Below, one piece after another: positions 18,369 through 26,459 of a DNA stretch of 64,000 bases. Positions within the stretch are counted from its first letter, which is position 1. Each line of letters begins with the position of its first letter. Source of the stretch: Spirosoma fluviale (GTDB lineage: Bacteria > Bacteroidota > Bacteroidia > Cytophagales > Spirosomataceae); assembly GCA_945906795.1 (NCBI GenBank), contig CAMDRO010000001.1, forward strand, positions 1 through 64,000, written 5' to 3'. The notes below the pieces were generated by a model, which was not told the origin of the DNA, ran no database searches, and was given only the letters and a program-made list of their open reading frames with translations. The translations under genes and the position numbers were made by a program.

Positions 18369-18862
18369 CACCAATCTCCAGCTATTTTATTGAAAAGATC
18401 TAAAATAATTTGGTCCACTAATTTAGGAATAAGATTTTTTTCAACCTGAGTTAACGTTTGGTTTTGTGGAAAATCTTGGTAAAAACTGAATTCTTGGTCA
18501 AAGTTTTTAGTTTCATCTAATCGGTTCACTAATGAAAATTGTATTTTTAAAGTCAATCTATTTAAACCTGCTTTGTCATCCGATGTGGGGGCTTGCGGAG
18601 TCATTTCATACCCAGTTATCGTTCCTTCAAGTAATAAGTCAGGATTTTGATTGATAATTTTTAATGTAGTATTTCTTTGAAAGTACTCTTTTACTTTTTC
18701 ATTAATGGTTAAACCCATGTTTGTGGGACCTCCAGCAGTCTCCATTCGAATATTATTAATTTGGATCGTTTTTAAATCTTGCGATATACTAGCTCCCTTA
18801 AAGCTGTAGCACGAACTAAGGAAAATCGAGCTCAGTAAACAGATGAAAATTTTATTACACAT
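18368..18862 (-). CDS. lptE: LptE-like LPS transport lipoprotein
   Basis: This outer-membrane lipoprotein is about 164 residues long. The signal sequence MCNKIFICLLSSIFLSSCYS ends in the lipobox LSSC, so the mature protein starts with a lipid-modified Cys. The body, with IQINNIRMETAGGP and a beta-rich LLLEGTITGYEMTPQAP, fits the Bacteroidota LptE family that plugs LptD in LPS export. The ORF track starts 5 codons earlier; ATG at 18862 gives an 8-base ATGTGTAA overlap with the upstream gene, a common coupling arrangement. It is cotranscribed with the sigma-54 activator and miaB. Confidence 0.85.
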   Translation of the reverse strand: MCNKIFICLLSSIFLSSCYSFKGASISQDLKTIQINNIRMETAGGPTNMGLTINEKVKEYFQRNTTLKIINQNPDLLLEGTITGYEMTPQAPTSDDKAGLNRLTLKIQFSLVNRLDETKNFDQEFSFYQDFPQNQTLTQVEKNLIPKLVDQIILDLFNKIAGDW

Positions 18863-20153
18863 TATCCTCAAGGTCATATTGTTTTATTTTACGATATAAG
18901 GTTCTTTCTGATATACCTAAATCTTTAGCCGCATATTTACGTTTATTCTTATTTTTCTTTAATGCCCTAATGATGATTTCTTTTTCTTGTTTTTCTAATG
19001 AAAGCGTTACATCTGATGTACTAATTATTTCTTCAAATTGCGCATCTTCTGATTCTGATATTAAACTGTCAGAGTTGATATTAATGTGAGTAGCATGATC
19101 ATTTTGATGTGTTGGTAATGCTTTGTTCCTTGTATTTTCATCTCCATTTTCTTTGATATCTTCAAAAATGGACATGTTTTCTGAAAGAATGTCATATGCA
19201 TTTGAATTTCCACTTTCGATCAATTTAAGCAATATCTTTTTTAATTCAGTTACATCTTTTTTGAGGTCAAAAAGAATTTTATATAAAATTTCTCTTTCAT
19301 TGATGCCATCTGAATTTTGAAAATAGTCACTCTTGACAACAGACGAATTTAATTTGGGTTCATTGAAGTCTAAGTAATATTGTAATCTTTCTTCGTCAAC
19401 AATGCGATCTCCAATTTCTAAAACAGAAATTTGTTCAGCTAGGTTTTTCAATTGGCGTATATTACCTGGAAAACGTTGTTTTTGAAGTAAATTTTTTGCT
19501 TCATTTGTTAACGTAATCGGCTTAACTCGATGAGATTCGGAAAAGTCTGTAGTAAACTTTCTAAATAATAATTCAATATCGCCACCTCTTTCTCTTAACG
19601 GAGGTACATAAATGGGAACCGTGCTTAATCGATAATATAAATCTTCTCTGAATTTCCCTTTCTCGATCGCATTTTGAAGATTAAGGTTTGTGGCAGCCAC
19701 GACGCGGGTATTTGTTCTTTGAACTTTCGAAGATCCAACTCTTAGAAATTCTCCATTTTCTAAAACGCGAAGTAATCTAGCTTGCGTGCCTAGTGGCATT
19801 TCGGCTATCTCATCAAGAAAAATAGTACCCCCATCTGTTACTTCAAAATATCCTTTTCGGGCTTCTATAGCTCCTGTAAACGATCCTTTTTCATGGCCAA
19901 ATAACTCTGAGTCTATTGTCCCTTCTGGTATAGCTCCACAATTGACTGCAATAAACTGCCCATGTTTTCTTTTTGATAATGAATGTATTATTTTAGAAAA
20001 AGACTCTTTACCTGAGCCACTTTCCCCGGTAATTAATACAGTCATATCAGTAGGAGCCACTTGTTCGGCAATTGATATGGCTCGAATTAACAATGGAGAA
20101 TTTCCAATGATTCCAAAACGGGCTTTAATGCTCGCTAAATGACTATTTTCCAT
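18855..20153 (-). CDS. Sigma-54-dependent transcriptional activator without receiver domain
   Basis: This 432-residue bacterial enhancer-binding protein begins directly with its AAA+ domain (residues about 10-245) and lacks the usual N-terminal sensory domain. Walker A is GESGSGKES, the sigma-54 contact loop is GSFTGA within ELFGHEKGSFTGAIEARKG, and Walker B lies in GGTIFLDEIAEM. A long charged linker (about 270-375) precedes a Fis-type helix-turn-helix (KNKRKYAAKDLGISERTLYRKIKQ). It requires RpoN. With no receiver or GAF domain, control must come through expression, partners or the linker. It lies 4 bases after miaB and overlaps lptE, a recurring arrangement in Cytophagales as I recall it. 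Confidence 0.92.
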   Translation of the reverse strand: MENSHLASIKARFGIIGNSPLLIRAISIAEQVAPTDMTVLITGESGSGKESFSKIIHSLSKRKHGQFIAVNCGAIPEGTIDSELFGHEKGSFTGAIEARKGYFEVTDGGTIFLDEIAEMPLGTQARLLRVLENGEFLRVGSSKVQRTNTRVVAATNLNLQNAIEKGKFREDLYYRLSTVPIYVPPLRERGGDIELLFRKFTTDFSESHRVKPITLTNEAKNLLQKQRFPGNIRQLKNLAEQISVLEIGDRIVDEERLQYYLDFNEPKLNSSVVKSDYFQNSDGINEREILYKILFDLKKDVTELKKILLKLIESGNSNAYDILSENMSIFEDIKENGDENTRNKALPTHQNDHATHININSDSLISESEDAQFEEIISTSDVTLSLEKQEKEIIIRALKKNKNKRKYAAKDLGISERTLYRKIKQYDLEDNV

Positions 20154-20157
20154 CTGA

Positions 20158-21579
20158 TTAAGATTCTATTTCACCAATTAAAGTTCCTGTAGTGCAATGT
20201 GTTATCCTTACATTGACATATTCCCCTTTTTGTTCTTTGACTTTTTTAAATACGACGACTTTTCCAGAATCGCACTTTCCAACATGATGCAAATTTGATT
20301 TTTTGGAATCTCCTTCTATTAAAACATGTTGGATTGTGCCAACCAATAAATTATTTTTAATTCCTGAGTGCAATCGCTGCTTGGCAATAATTTCAGATAA
20401 TCTTCGCTGTTTAATGGATTCTTCAACGTCATCTTGATATTTTTTTTCTGCAGGCGTCCCCGGTCTTTCAGAATAGGTAAACATGTACCCAAAGTCATAT
20501 ATCACATGATCCATTAGACTTAAGGTATCTTGATGATCTGTTTCATTTTCTGTACAAAACCCTGCAATCATATCGTGTGATATTCCACAATCTAGCCCCA
20601 AAATCGTACGAATTGAATTAATTCGGTCTATATACCATTCTCTAGTATAAGTACGATTCATTAATTTCAATATTCGATTGCTTCCACTTTGAGCTGGTAA
20701 ATGTATGTTTTTGCAAATATTTGGATATTTCGACATGATAATTAATACTTCATCAGTAATATCCTTGGGATGCGATGTCGAAAATCTGACTCTTAACATT
20801 GGATTTATTAGGGCGACCTGCTCCAATAGACTTGCAAAATTGACTAATGCATCGTTTTCTTCAGATTTGTATTTATATGAATCAACATTTTGACCCAATA
20901 GCGTTACTTCTCTATATCCTTGATTAAAAAGCGATTGGCTTTCATGCAAAATAGAAGCGGTATCCCTTGATCTTTCTCTCCCTCGAGTAAATGGTACGAC
21001 ACAAAATGAACACATATTATCACAGCCACGCATGATGCTGACAAAGGCCGTTACTCCATTTGAATGTAATCTTACAGGTTCTATATCACCATAAGTTTCT
21101 TCTTTTGACAAGAATACATTAATTGCTTTTTCTTCAAATTCTAATTTTGAGAGCAAATTTGGAATATCTCGATATGAATCAGGGCCTGCTACTAAATCAA
21201 CTAACTTTTCTTCTTCAATTAATTTAATCTTTAATCTTTCGGCCATACAACCCAATATTCCAATCTTTAATGAAGGATTTTTTCTTTTTAAATCAGAGAA
21301 TCCTTTTAGCCTATTTCTTATTTTTAATTCTGCATTATCTCTAATTGCACAGGTGTTTAATAAAATGGCATCTGCCTCATTAATATTTGAAGTTGTACCG
21401 TACCCATGATCTATCAATATAGCTGTTACTACCTCCGAATCAGCAAAATTCATTTGGCATCCGTAACTTTCTAAGTACACTTTTTTTTGAAATTCTGCAC
21501 CCAAGACTTTCTTTGAAATTCTAGGAATATCTAAATTTAATTTTTCTTCAACAGATAGTACTTTTAATTCTTGCATCAA
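20158..21579 (-). CDS. miaB: tRNA-2-methylthio-N6-dimethylallyladenosine synthase MiaB
   Basis: This 473-residue radical SAM methylthiotransferase adds the methylthio group at A37 of tRNAs reading UNN codons. It has the N-terminal UPF0004 domain ([36 protein letters not shown]: three Cys ligands of one cluster). The radical SAM motif follows in [24 protein letters not shown] near residue 185, with a C-terminal TRAM domain from about 405. All six cluster cysteines are visible. It is the first gene of a tight minus-strand run continuing to secG. Confidence 0.97.
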   Translation of the reverse strand: MMQELKVLSVEEKLNLDIPRISKKVLGAEFQKKVYLESYGCQMNFADSEVVTAILIDHGYGTTSNINEADAILLNTCAIRDNAELKIRNRLKGFSDLKRKNPSLKIGILGCMAERLKIKLIEEEKLVDLVAGPDSYRDIPNLLSKLEFEEKAINVFLSKEETYGDIEPVRLHSNGVTAFVSIMRGCDNMCSFCVVPFTRGRERSRDTASILHESQSLFNQGYREVTLLGQNVDSYKYKSEENDALVNFASLLEQVALINPMLRVRFSTSHPKDITDEVLIIMSKYPNICKNIHLPAQSGSNRILKLMNRTYTREWYIDRINSIRTILGLDCGISHDMIAGFCTENETDHQDTLSLMDHVIYDFGYMFTYSERPGTPAEKKYQDDVEESIKQRRLSEIIAKQRLHSGIKNNLLVGTIQHVLIEGDSKKSNLHHVGKCDSGKVVVFKKVKEQKGEYVNVRITHCTTGTLIGEIES

Positions 21580-21626
21580 TCAGGGATGATATTTTTTGCA
21601 AATTTATGACATTTTGGCAGATAAAA

Positions 21627-22280
21627 CTAAATTCGCTTTTCAGAATTTAAATAAATTATTTGATCAGATTGTTTCGTTAGATTTTCATTGTGAGTCACCA
21701 TAATGATACATTGTTTCCAATCTTCTTTTAACTCTAAAAACAAATCATACAAGTTGACAGCATTTTTATTATCCAAATTGCCAGTTGGCTCATCAGCTAA
21801 CAATATTCTTGGTTGATTAATTAAAGCCCTCGCTACAGCGATTCTTTGCTGTTCCCCTCCAGATAATTGATTTGGATATTTTTTGATTAAATCACTGATG
21901 GAAAGTTTATTAATTATTTTATCGAATAATTCTAATTGTGAAATATTCATCGATTTTTCACGAATAAGCAGTGGCATTTTGATATTTTCCTCGCAGGTGA
22001 ATTCTCCCAATAAGTTGTGAAATTGAAATACAAATCCAAGTTTTTTGTTACGAAATTCAATCAATTCTTTTTCTTTTAAATTTGTACATGCTGCGTTATC
22101 TAAAAGTATGCTACCTGAATCTGCCGGATTTAATAGCCCAATAATTTGCAATAGAGTGCTTTTTCCTGATCCCGAGGGACCTAAAATAGAAACTAATTCT
22201 TTTTCTTTTACCTGAAATGAAATATCATTTAGGATCAATTGGTCTCCGTAGGATTTTGAAATATTTTTTAATTCCAACAT
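21627..22280 (-). CDS. lolD: LolD-like ABC transporter ATP-binding protein
   Basis: This 217-residue ABC ATPase is of the MacB/LolD group. Walker A is GPSGSGKST near residue 34, the signature is LSGGEQQRIAVARAL, Walker B is RILLADEPTGNLD, and the switch His is in VTHNENL. The short length and the FRNKKLGFVFQFHNLL segment are typical of LolD, which powers release of lipoproteins from the inner membrane. No LolC/E permease gene is adjacent; the next gene on this strand is miaB, so the partner is encoded elsewhere, as is often the case in Bacteroidota. Confidence 0.88.
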   Translation of the reverse strand: MLELKNISKSYGDQLILNDISFQVKEKELVSILGPSGSGKSTLLQIIGLLNPADSGSILLDNAACTNLKEKELIEFRNKKLGFVFQFHNLLGEFTCEENIKMPLLIREKSMNISQLELFDKIINKLSISDLIKKYPNQLSGGEQQRIAVARALINQPRILLADEPTGNLDNKNAVNLYDLFLELKEDWKQCIIMVTHNENLTKQSDQIIYLNSEKRI

Positions 22281-22377
22281 TTTTTTGTCTTATTTTTAGA
22301 ATATTGAATAGAATGTTCTACAATTTAAAAGTTTGGCAAATAAATAGTAATTTCACGAAATAAAAATTTTATAATTA

Positions 22378-23568
22378 ATGAATATTCACGAATACCAAGC
22401 AAAAGAAATATTAAAAGGTTACGGAGTAAAGATACAAGAAGGAGTTGTTATTGATCATGTATCAGACGTCATTTCAGCAGCTGAAACTCTTAAAGCTCAA
22501 ACAGGAACAGGTTGGTTTGTCGTTAAAGCTCAAATTCATGCAGGCGGGAGAGGTAAAGGAGGAGGAGTTAAATTAGCAAAAAACGTAGACGAATTAAAAG
22601 AAAGAGTTTCTCAAATTTTGGGAATGCAATTAATTACGCATCAAACGGGCCCTGAGGGGAAGTTAGTTAATAAGGTTTTGATCAGTGAAGATGTGTATTA
22701 CCCTGGTGAGTCTGAAACAAAGGAATATTACTTATCGATTCTTTTAGATCGTGGTCGTGCTTGTAATGTGATTATGGCTAGTACGGAAGGTGGAATGGAT
22801 ATTGAAGAAGTGGCAGAGCATTCACCAGAGAAAATTATAAAAGAATGGATTGACCCTAGAGTAGGACTTCAAGATTTTCAAGCTCGTAAAGTTGCCTTTT
22901 TATTAGGTCTTAGCGGTCAAGCGTTTAAAGAAATGGTTAAATTCATTCATTGTTTATACAATGCCTACGTAGATACTGATTCGTCTATGTTTGAAATAAA
23001 TCCAGTTTTAAAAACATCTGACAATAAAATATTAGCAGTGGATGCTAAGGTTAATTTAGATGATAACGCCCTTTATCGCCATAAAGATTTGGCTATTTTG
23101 CGTGATATTTCGGAAGAGGATCCATTGGAAGTAGAAGCCTCTGAAAATGATTTAAATTATGTCAAATTAGATGGTAATGTGGGCTGCATGGTTAATGGAG
23201 CTGGTTTAGCGATGGCGACTATGGATATAATCAAATTATCCGGTGGTGAACCTGCTAACTTTTTAGACGTGGGGGGTGGAGCTAATGCAAAAACTGTTGA
23301 AGCTGGTTTTCGAATCATACTTCAAGATCCTAATGTAAAAGCAATCCTGATTAATATTTTTGGTGGAATTGTTCGTTGCGATCGCGTGGCTAATGGTGTG
23401 GTTGAGGCTTATAAAAATATAGGAGAAATCAATGTGCCTATAATTGTTCGCTTACAAGGTACAAATGCAGAGGAAGGTGCTGACATTATTAATAATTCTG
23501 GACTTAAAGTTTTTTCTGCCGTCTTACTTAAAGATGCCGCTAAACTAGTTTCTGAAATATTAAAATAG
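22378..23568 (+). CDS. sucC: Succinyl-CoA synthetase beta subunit (ADP-forming)
   Basis: This 396-residue ATP-grasp subunit of the TCA-cycle enzyme converts succinyl-CoA to succinate with ATP formation. The start MNIHEYQAKEILKGYGV is the family N-terminus. The ATP-grasp nucleotide loop is IHAGGRGKGGGVK, and the C-terminal domain contains FLDVGGGANAKTV and INIFGGIVRCDRVA. No sucD is next to it, so the alpha subunit is elsewhere. It heads a run of plus-strand genes with 3 bases to the next gene. Confidence 0.97.
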   Translation: MNIHEYQAKEILKGYGVKIQEGVVIDHVSDVISAAETLKAQTGTGWFVVKAQIHAGGRGKGGGVKLAKNVDELKERVSQILGMQLITHQTGPEGKLVNKVLISEDVYYPGESETKEYYLSILLDRGRACNVIMASTEGGMDIEEVAEHSPEKIIKEWIDPRVGLQDFQARKVAFLLGLSGQAFKEMVKFIHCLYNAYVDTDSSMFEINPVLKTSDNKILAVDAKVNLDDNALYRHKDLAILRDISEEDPLEVEASENDLNYVKLDGNVGCMVNGAGLAMATMDIIKLSGGEPANFLDVGGGANAKTVEAGFRIILQDPNVKAILINIFGGIVRCDRVANGVVEAYKNIGEINVPIIVRLQGTNAEEGADIINNSGLKVFSAVLLKDAAKLVSEILK

Positions 23569-23571
23569 GGT

Positions 23572-24180
23572 ATGAAAATTATTTGTGTAGGTAGAAATTA
23601 TGTGGATCATATTAAGGAGTTGTCGAATGACAAACCTACTGATCCTGTCATTTTTATTAAGCCCGACACAGCTTTGTTGGAAGATTCAAAATTTTATTAC
23701 CCGTCTTTTTCTAATGATATTCACTATGAATTGGAATTAGTTTTTAAAATTGGCAAAGTTGGAAAAAATATTGAAGCTAAATTTGCACATAAATACATTG
23801 ATTCTTATGGTTTAGGAATTGATTTTACGGCAAGAGATTTGCAATCTAAATTAAAGGAAAAAGGCTTGCCTTGGGAAAAGTCTAAGGCATTTAATGGATC
23901 TGCTTTTATTAGTAAAATGTTGCCATTCCAACCAGCTATTATAGAAAATGATATTGAATTTCATTTAAATCTTAATGAGCAATTAGTTCAAGCTGGTAAA
24001 TCCTCTTTAATGATTTGGAATGTATTTGAGCTTATCGAAGATATTTCTACCTATTTTACATTAAAAACAGGCGATTTTATTTTTACAGGAACACCCGCCG
24101 GTGTTGGACCCGTTCAAAGGGGTGATTTATTATCTGGATTTTTAGAAAATGAAAAACTTTTTGATTTAACAATAGCATGA
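23572..24180 (+). CDS. Fumarylacetoacetate hydrolase family protein
   Basis: This 202-residue single-domain FAH-fold protein begins MKIICVGRNYVDHIKEL. The metal ligand region is DIHYELELVFKIGK (Glu ligands), with LGIDFTARDLQ downstream and GDFIFTGTPAGVGPV near the C-terminus. Such short forms (YcgM-like) act as acylpyruvases or oxaloacetate decarboxylase/tautomerase-type enzymes. The exact substrate is not readable. An oxaloacetate role would fit its position directly after sucC, but that is inference. It overlaps the bcp start by 4 bases (ATGA). Confidence 0.9.
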   Translation: MKIICVGRNYVDHIKELSNDKPTDPVIFIKPDTALLEDSKFYYPSFSNDIHYELELVFKIGKVGKNIEAKFAHKYIDSYGLGIDFTARDLQSKLKEKGLPWEKSKAFNGSAFISKMLPFQPAIIENDIEFHLNLNEQLVQAGKSSLMIWNVFELIEDISTYFTLKTGDFIFTGTPAGVGPVQRGDLLSGFLENEKLFDLTIA

Positions 24181-24623
24181 AGTTAAAAATTGGAGATTTA
24201 GCACCTGAGTTTAAAGTTGAAGATTCTGACGGCCAATTAATTGATTTATCAAAATTAATAGGCTCTAAAGTGGTCTTGTACTTTTACCCCAAAGATGATA
24301 CGCCTGGTTGTACCGCTCAGGCTTGCAATTTAAATGAAAACCTATCCCATTTACAAGCTAATGGGTTTGTAGTGATTGGAGTTAGTGCAGATTCAAATAA
24401 AGCACATGATAAGTTTAAAAAGAAGTATAAATTAAATTTTTCGCTGCTATCTGATCCGAATCATGATATTTTAAAAGCGTATGGCGTTTGGGTTGAGAAA
24501 TCTATGTATGGTAAGTCGTATATGGGAATTGCTAGAACCACATTTTTGATTGACGAAAAGGGCTTGATTTTTAATATTATTGAAAAAGTGGATACTAAAA
24601 ATCATACAACTCAAATCCACTAA
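24177..24623 (+). CDS. bcp: Thioredoxin-dependent peroxiredoxin Bcp
   Basis: This 148-residue peroxiredoxin of the BCP/PrxQ type detoxifies peroxides at the expense of thioredoxin. YFYPKDDTPGCTAQACNLNEN contains the peroxidatic cysteine and a second cysteine five residues later, the resolving Cys of the atypical 2-Cys subgroup. The catalytic Arg is in GIARTTFLIDEKG. The length is normal. It overlaps the FAH-family gene and precedes the transketolase pair by 6 bases, so all may be in one operon with sucC. Confidence 0.95.
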   Translation: MKLKIGDLAPEFKVEDSDGQLIDLSKLIGSKVVLYFYPKDDTPGCTAQACNLNENLSHLQANGFVVIGVSADSNKAHDKFKKKYKLNFSLLSDPNHDILKAYGVWVEKSMYGKSYMGIARTTFLIDEKGLIFNIIEKVDTKNHTTQIH

Positions 24624-24629
24624 TTTATT

Positions 24630-25490
24630 ATGCAAACTCAAGAATTAATATCGATCGCATCTCAAGTTAGAAGAGATATTTTAAGAATGGTTCACGGTTG
24701 TCAATCAGGACATCCGGGTGGATCATTAGGATGTACGGATTTATTGGTTGGATTATATTTTGATGCCATGAATCTTGCATTAGATTCCACAAATAACCAG
24801 GTTGTTTTTAATATGTCTGCCATGAATGAGGATGTTTTTTTTCTTTCAAATGGTCATATATCCCCTGTATTATATTCTGTTTTAGCTCGAAGAGGATATT
24901 TCCCAATTAATGAGCTTTCTACTTTTCGTAAGATTAATTCAAGATTACAAGGACATCCTACTCCCCACGAACATTTAGAAGGCATTAGAATTGCGTCAGG
25001 TTCATTGGGCCAAGGATTAAGTGTCGCGATAGGTGTGGCCCAAGCTAAAAAACTCAATAAGGATTCTTCTGTTGTATACTGCCTGATGGGTGATGGCGAA
25101 CAGAATGAAGGTCAAGTTTGGGAGGCAGCTATGTATGCCCCACATCATAAAGTAGATAATTTAATTGCTTTTATTGATGCTAATGGTCAACAGATTGACG
25201 GTCCAACAGAAAAAATCATGAATAATCGTGATTTACAAATGAAATATGAGGCTTTTGGATGGAAGGTTTTGCATGTAGATGGCAATGATATGGCTGAATT
25301 ACAATTATGCCTTGCAAATGCCAAAAAGACGTTAGGAAATGATATCCCTATCATGATATTAATGAAGACTGAAATGGGTGCTGGAGTTGATTTTATGATG
25401 GGTTCAAATAAATGGCATGGCGTAGCGCCTAATGACCAACAATTAGAAGAAGCATTAAGTCAATTATCTGAAACTTTAGGAGATTATTAA
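24630..25490 (+). CDS. Transketolase, N-terminal (TPP-binding) subunit
   Basis: This 286-residue protein forms the thiamine-diphosphate-binding half of a split transketolase. The motif CLMGDGEQNEGQVWEAAMYA carries the GDG...N metal/TPP signature. The substrate-channel residues are HGCQSGHPGGSLG near the N-terminus and LQGHPTP near 110. Transketolase serves the non-oxidative pentose phosphate pathway. The C-terminal half is encoded by the next gene 9 bases downstream, so the active enzyme should be a heterotetramer. Split transketolases are known in archaea and several bacterial groups including Bacteroidota. Confidence 0.94.
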   Translation: MQTQELISIASQVRRDILRMVHGCQSGHPGGSLGCTDLLVGLYFDAMNLALDSTNNQVVFNMSAMNEDVFFLSNGHISPVLYSVLARRGYFPINELSTFRKINSRLQGHPTPHEHLEGIRIASGSLGQGLSVAIGVAQAKKLNKDSSVVYCLMGDGEQNEGQVWEAAMYAPHHKVDNLIAFIDANGQQIDGPTEKIMNNRDLQMKYEAFGWKVLHVDGNDMAELQLCLANAKKTLGNDIPIMILMKTEMGAGVDFMMGSNKWHGVAPNDQQLEEALSQLSETLGDY

Positions 25491-25499
25491 TAGATTATT

Positions 25500-26453
25500 A
25501 TGTCGATATATACTTACGAAACAAAAAAAGATACTCGTTCGGGCTTTGGAGCTGGTATGGAATACTTGAGTCTTACCAATCCTAAAGTTGTGGCATTATG
25601 TGCAGATCTAATTGGCTCTCTTAAATTAGAGCCTTTTATTAAAAACTGTCCAGAACGATTTTTTCAAACAGGAATCGCCGAAGCAAATATGATCGGTATT
25701 GCCGCTGGTTTATCAATTGGGGGATATATTCCTTTTGCGACTACATTTGCAAATTTTGGCACAGGAAGAGTTTATGATCAAATTCGTCAATCAGTCGCTT
25801 ATTCAGGTAAAAATGTTAAAATAGCTTGTTCTCACGCGGGTTTGACGTTAGGAGAGGATGGAGCTACTCACCAAATTTTGGAAGATATTGGCTTAATGAA
25901 AATGTTGCCTGGTATGGTGGTTATTAATCCTTGTGATTATAATCAAACTAAAGCCGCAACTATAGCGGTTGCTAATTATAACGGTCCGGTATATTTGAGA
26001 TTTGGTCGACCCGTAGTTCCAGTTTTTACGCCTGATAATCAAGAATTTATGATAGGTAAGGCAATTAATTTAATTGAAGGATCGGACGTTAGTATTTTTG
26101 CAACAGGTCATTTGGTTTGGGAATCGATCCTTGCTGCCGATATTTTAAAGGAAAAAGGTATTCATGCTGAAGTGATCAATATTCATACCATTAAGCCATT
26201 GGACACTCAGGCTATTTGGGAATCAGTTAGTAAAACTAGATGTGTGGTTTCTGCTGAGGAACACCAAATTAATGGCGGATTAGGTGATTCCATAGCTCAA
26301 TATTTAGCTACTTCTATGCCATTGCCTCAAGAATTTGTGGGTGTAAATGATTCTTTCGGAGAATCTGGTAAACCAGCTGATTTAATGGATAAATATGGTT
26401 TAAATGCTGCTTCTATAGTAGAGAAAGCCTTGAAAGCTATTTCAAGAAAGTAA
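25500..26453 (+). CDS. Transketolase, C-terminal (pyrimidine-binding) subunit
   Basis: This 317-residue second half of the split transketolase has the pyrimidine domain (residues about 5-165) and the C-terminal transketolase domain (about 185-310). GIAEANMIGIAAGLSIGG holds the catalytic Glu that activates thiamine, and CSHAGLTLGEDGATHQ and YLRFGRPVVPVF are typical. It lies directly after the TPP-binding half. It could alternatively belong to a DXS-like or phosphonate enzyme, but the neighbouring partner makes transketolase the best call. It ends 6 bases from the convergent tamL stop. Confidence 0.94.
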   Translation: MSIYTYETKKDTRSGFGAGMEYLSLTNPKVVALCADLIGSLKLEPFIKNCPERFFQTGIAEANMIGIAAGLSIGGYIPFATTFANFGTGRVYDQIRQSVAYSGKNVKIACSHAGLTLGEDGATHQILEDIGLMKMLPGMVVINPCDYNQTKAATIAVANYNGPVYLRFGRPVVPVFTPDNQEFMIGKAINLIEGSDVSIFATGHLVWESILAADILKEKGIHAEVINIHTIKPLDTQAIWESVSKTRCVVSAEEHQINGGLGDSIAQYLATSMPLPQEFVGVNDSFGESGKPADLMDKYGLNAASIVEKALKAISRK

Positions 26454-26459
26454 TTTTCT

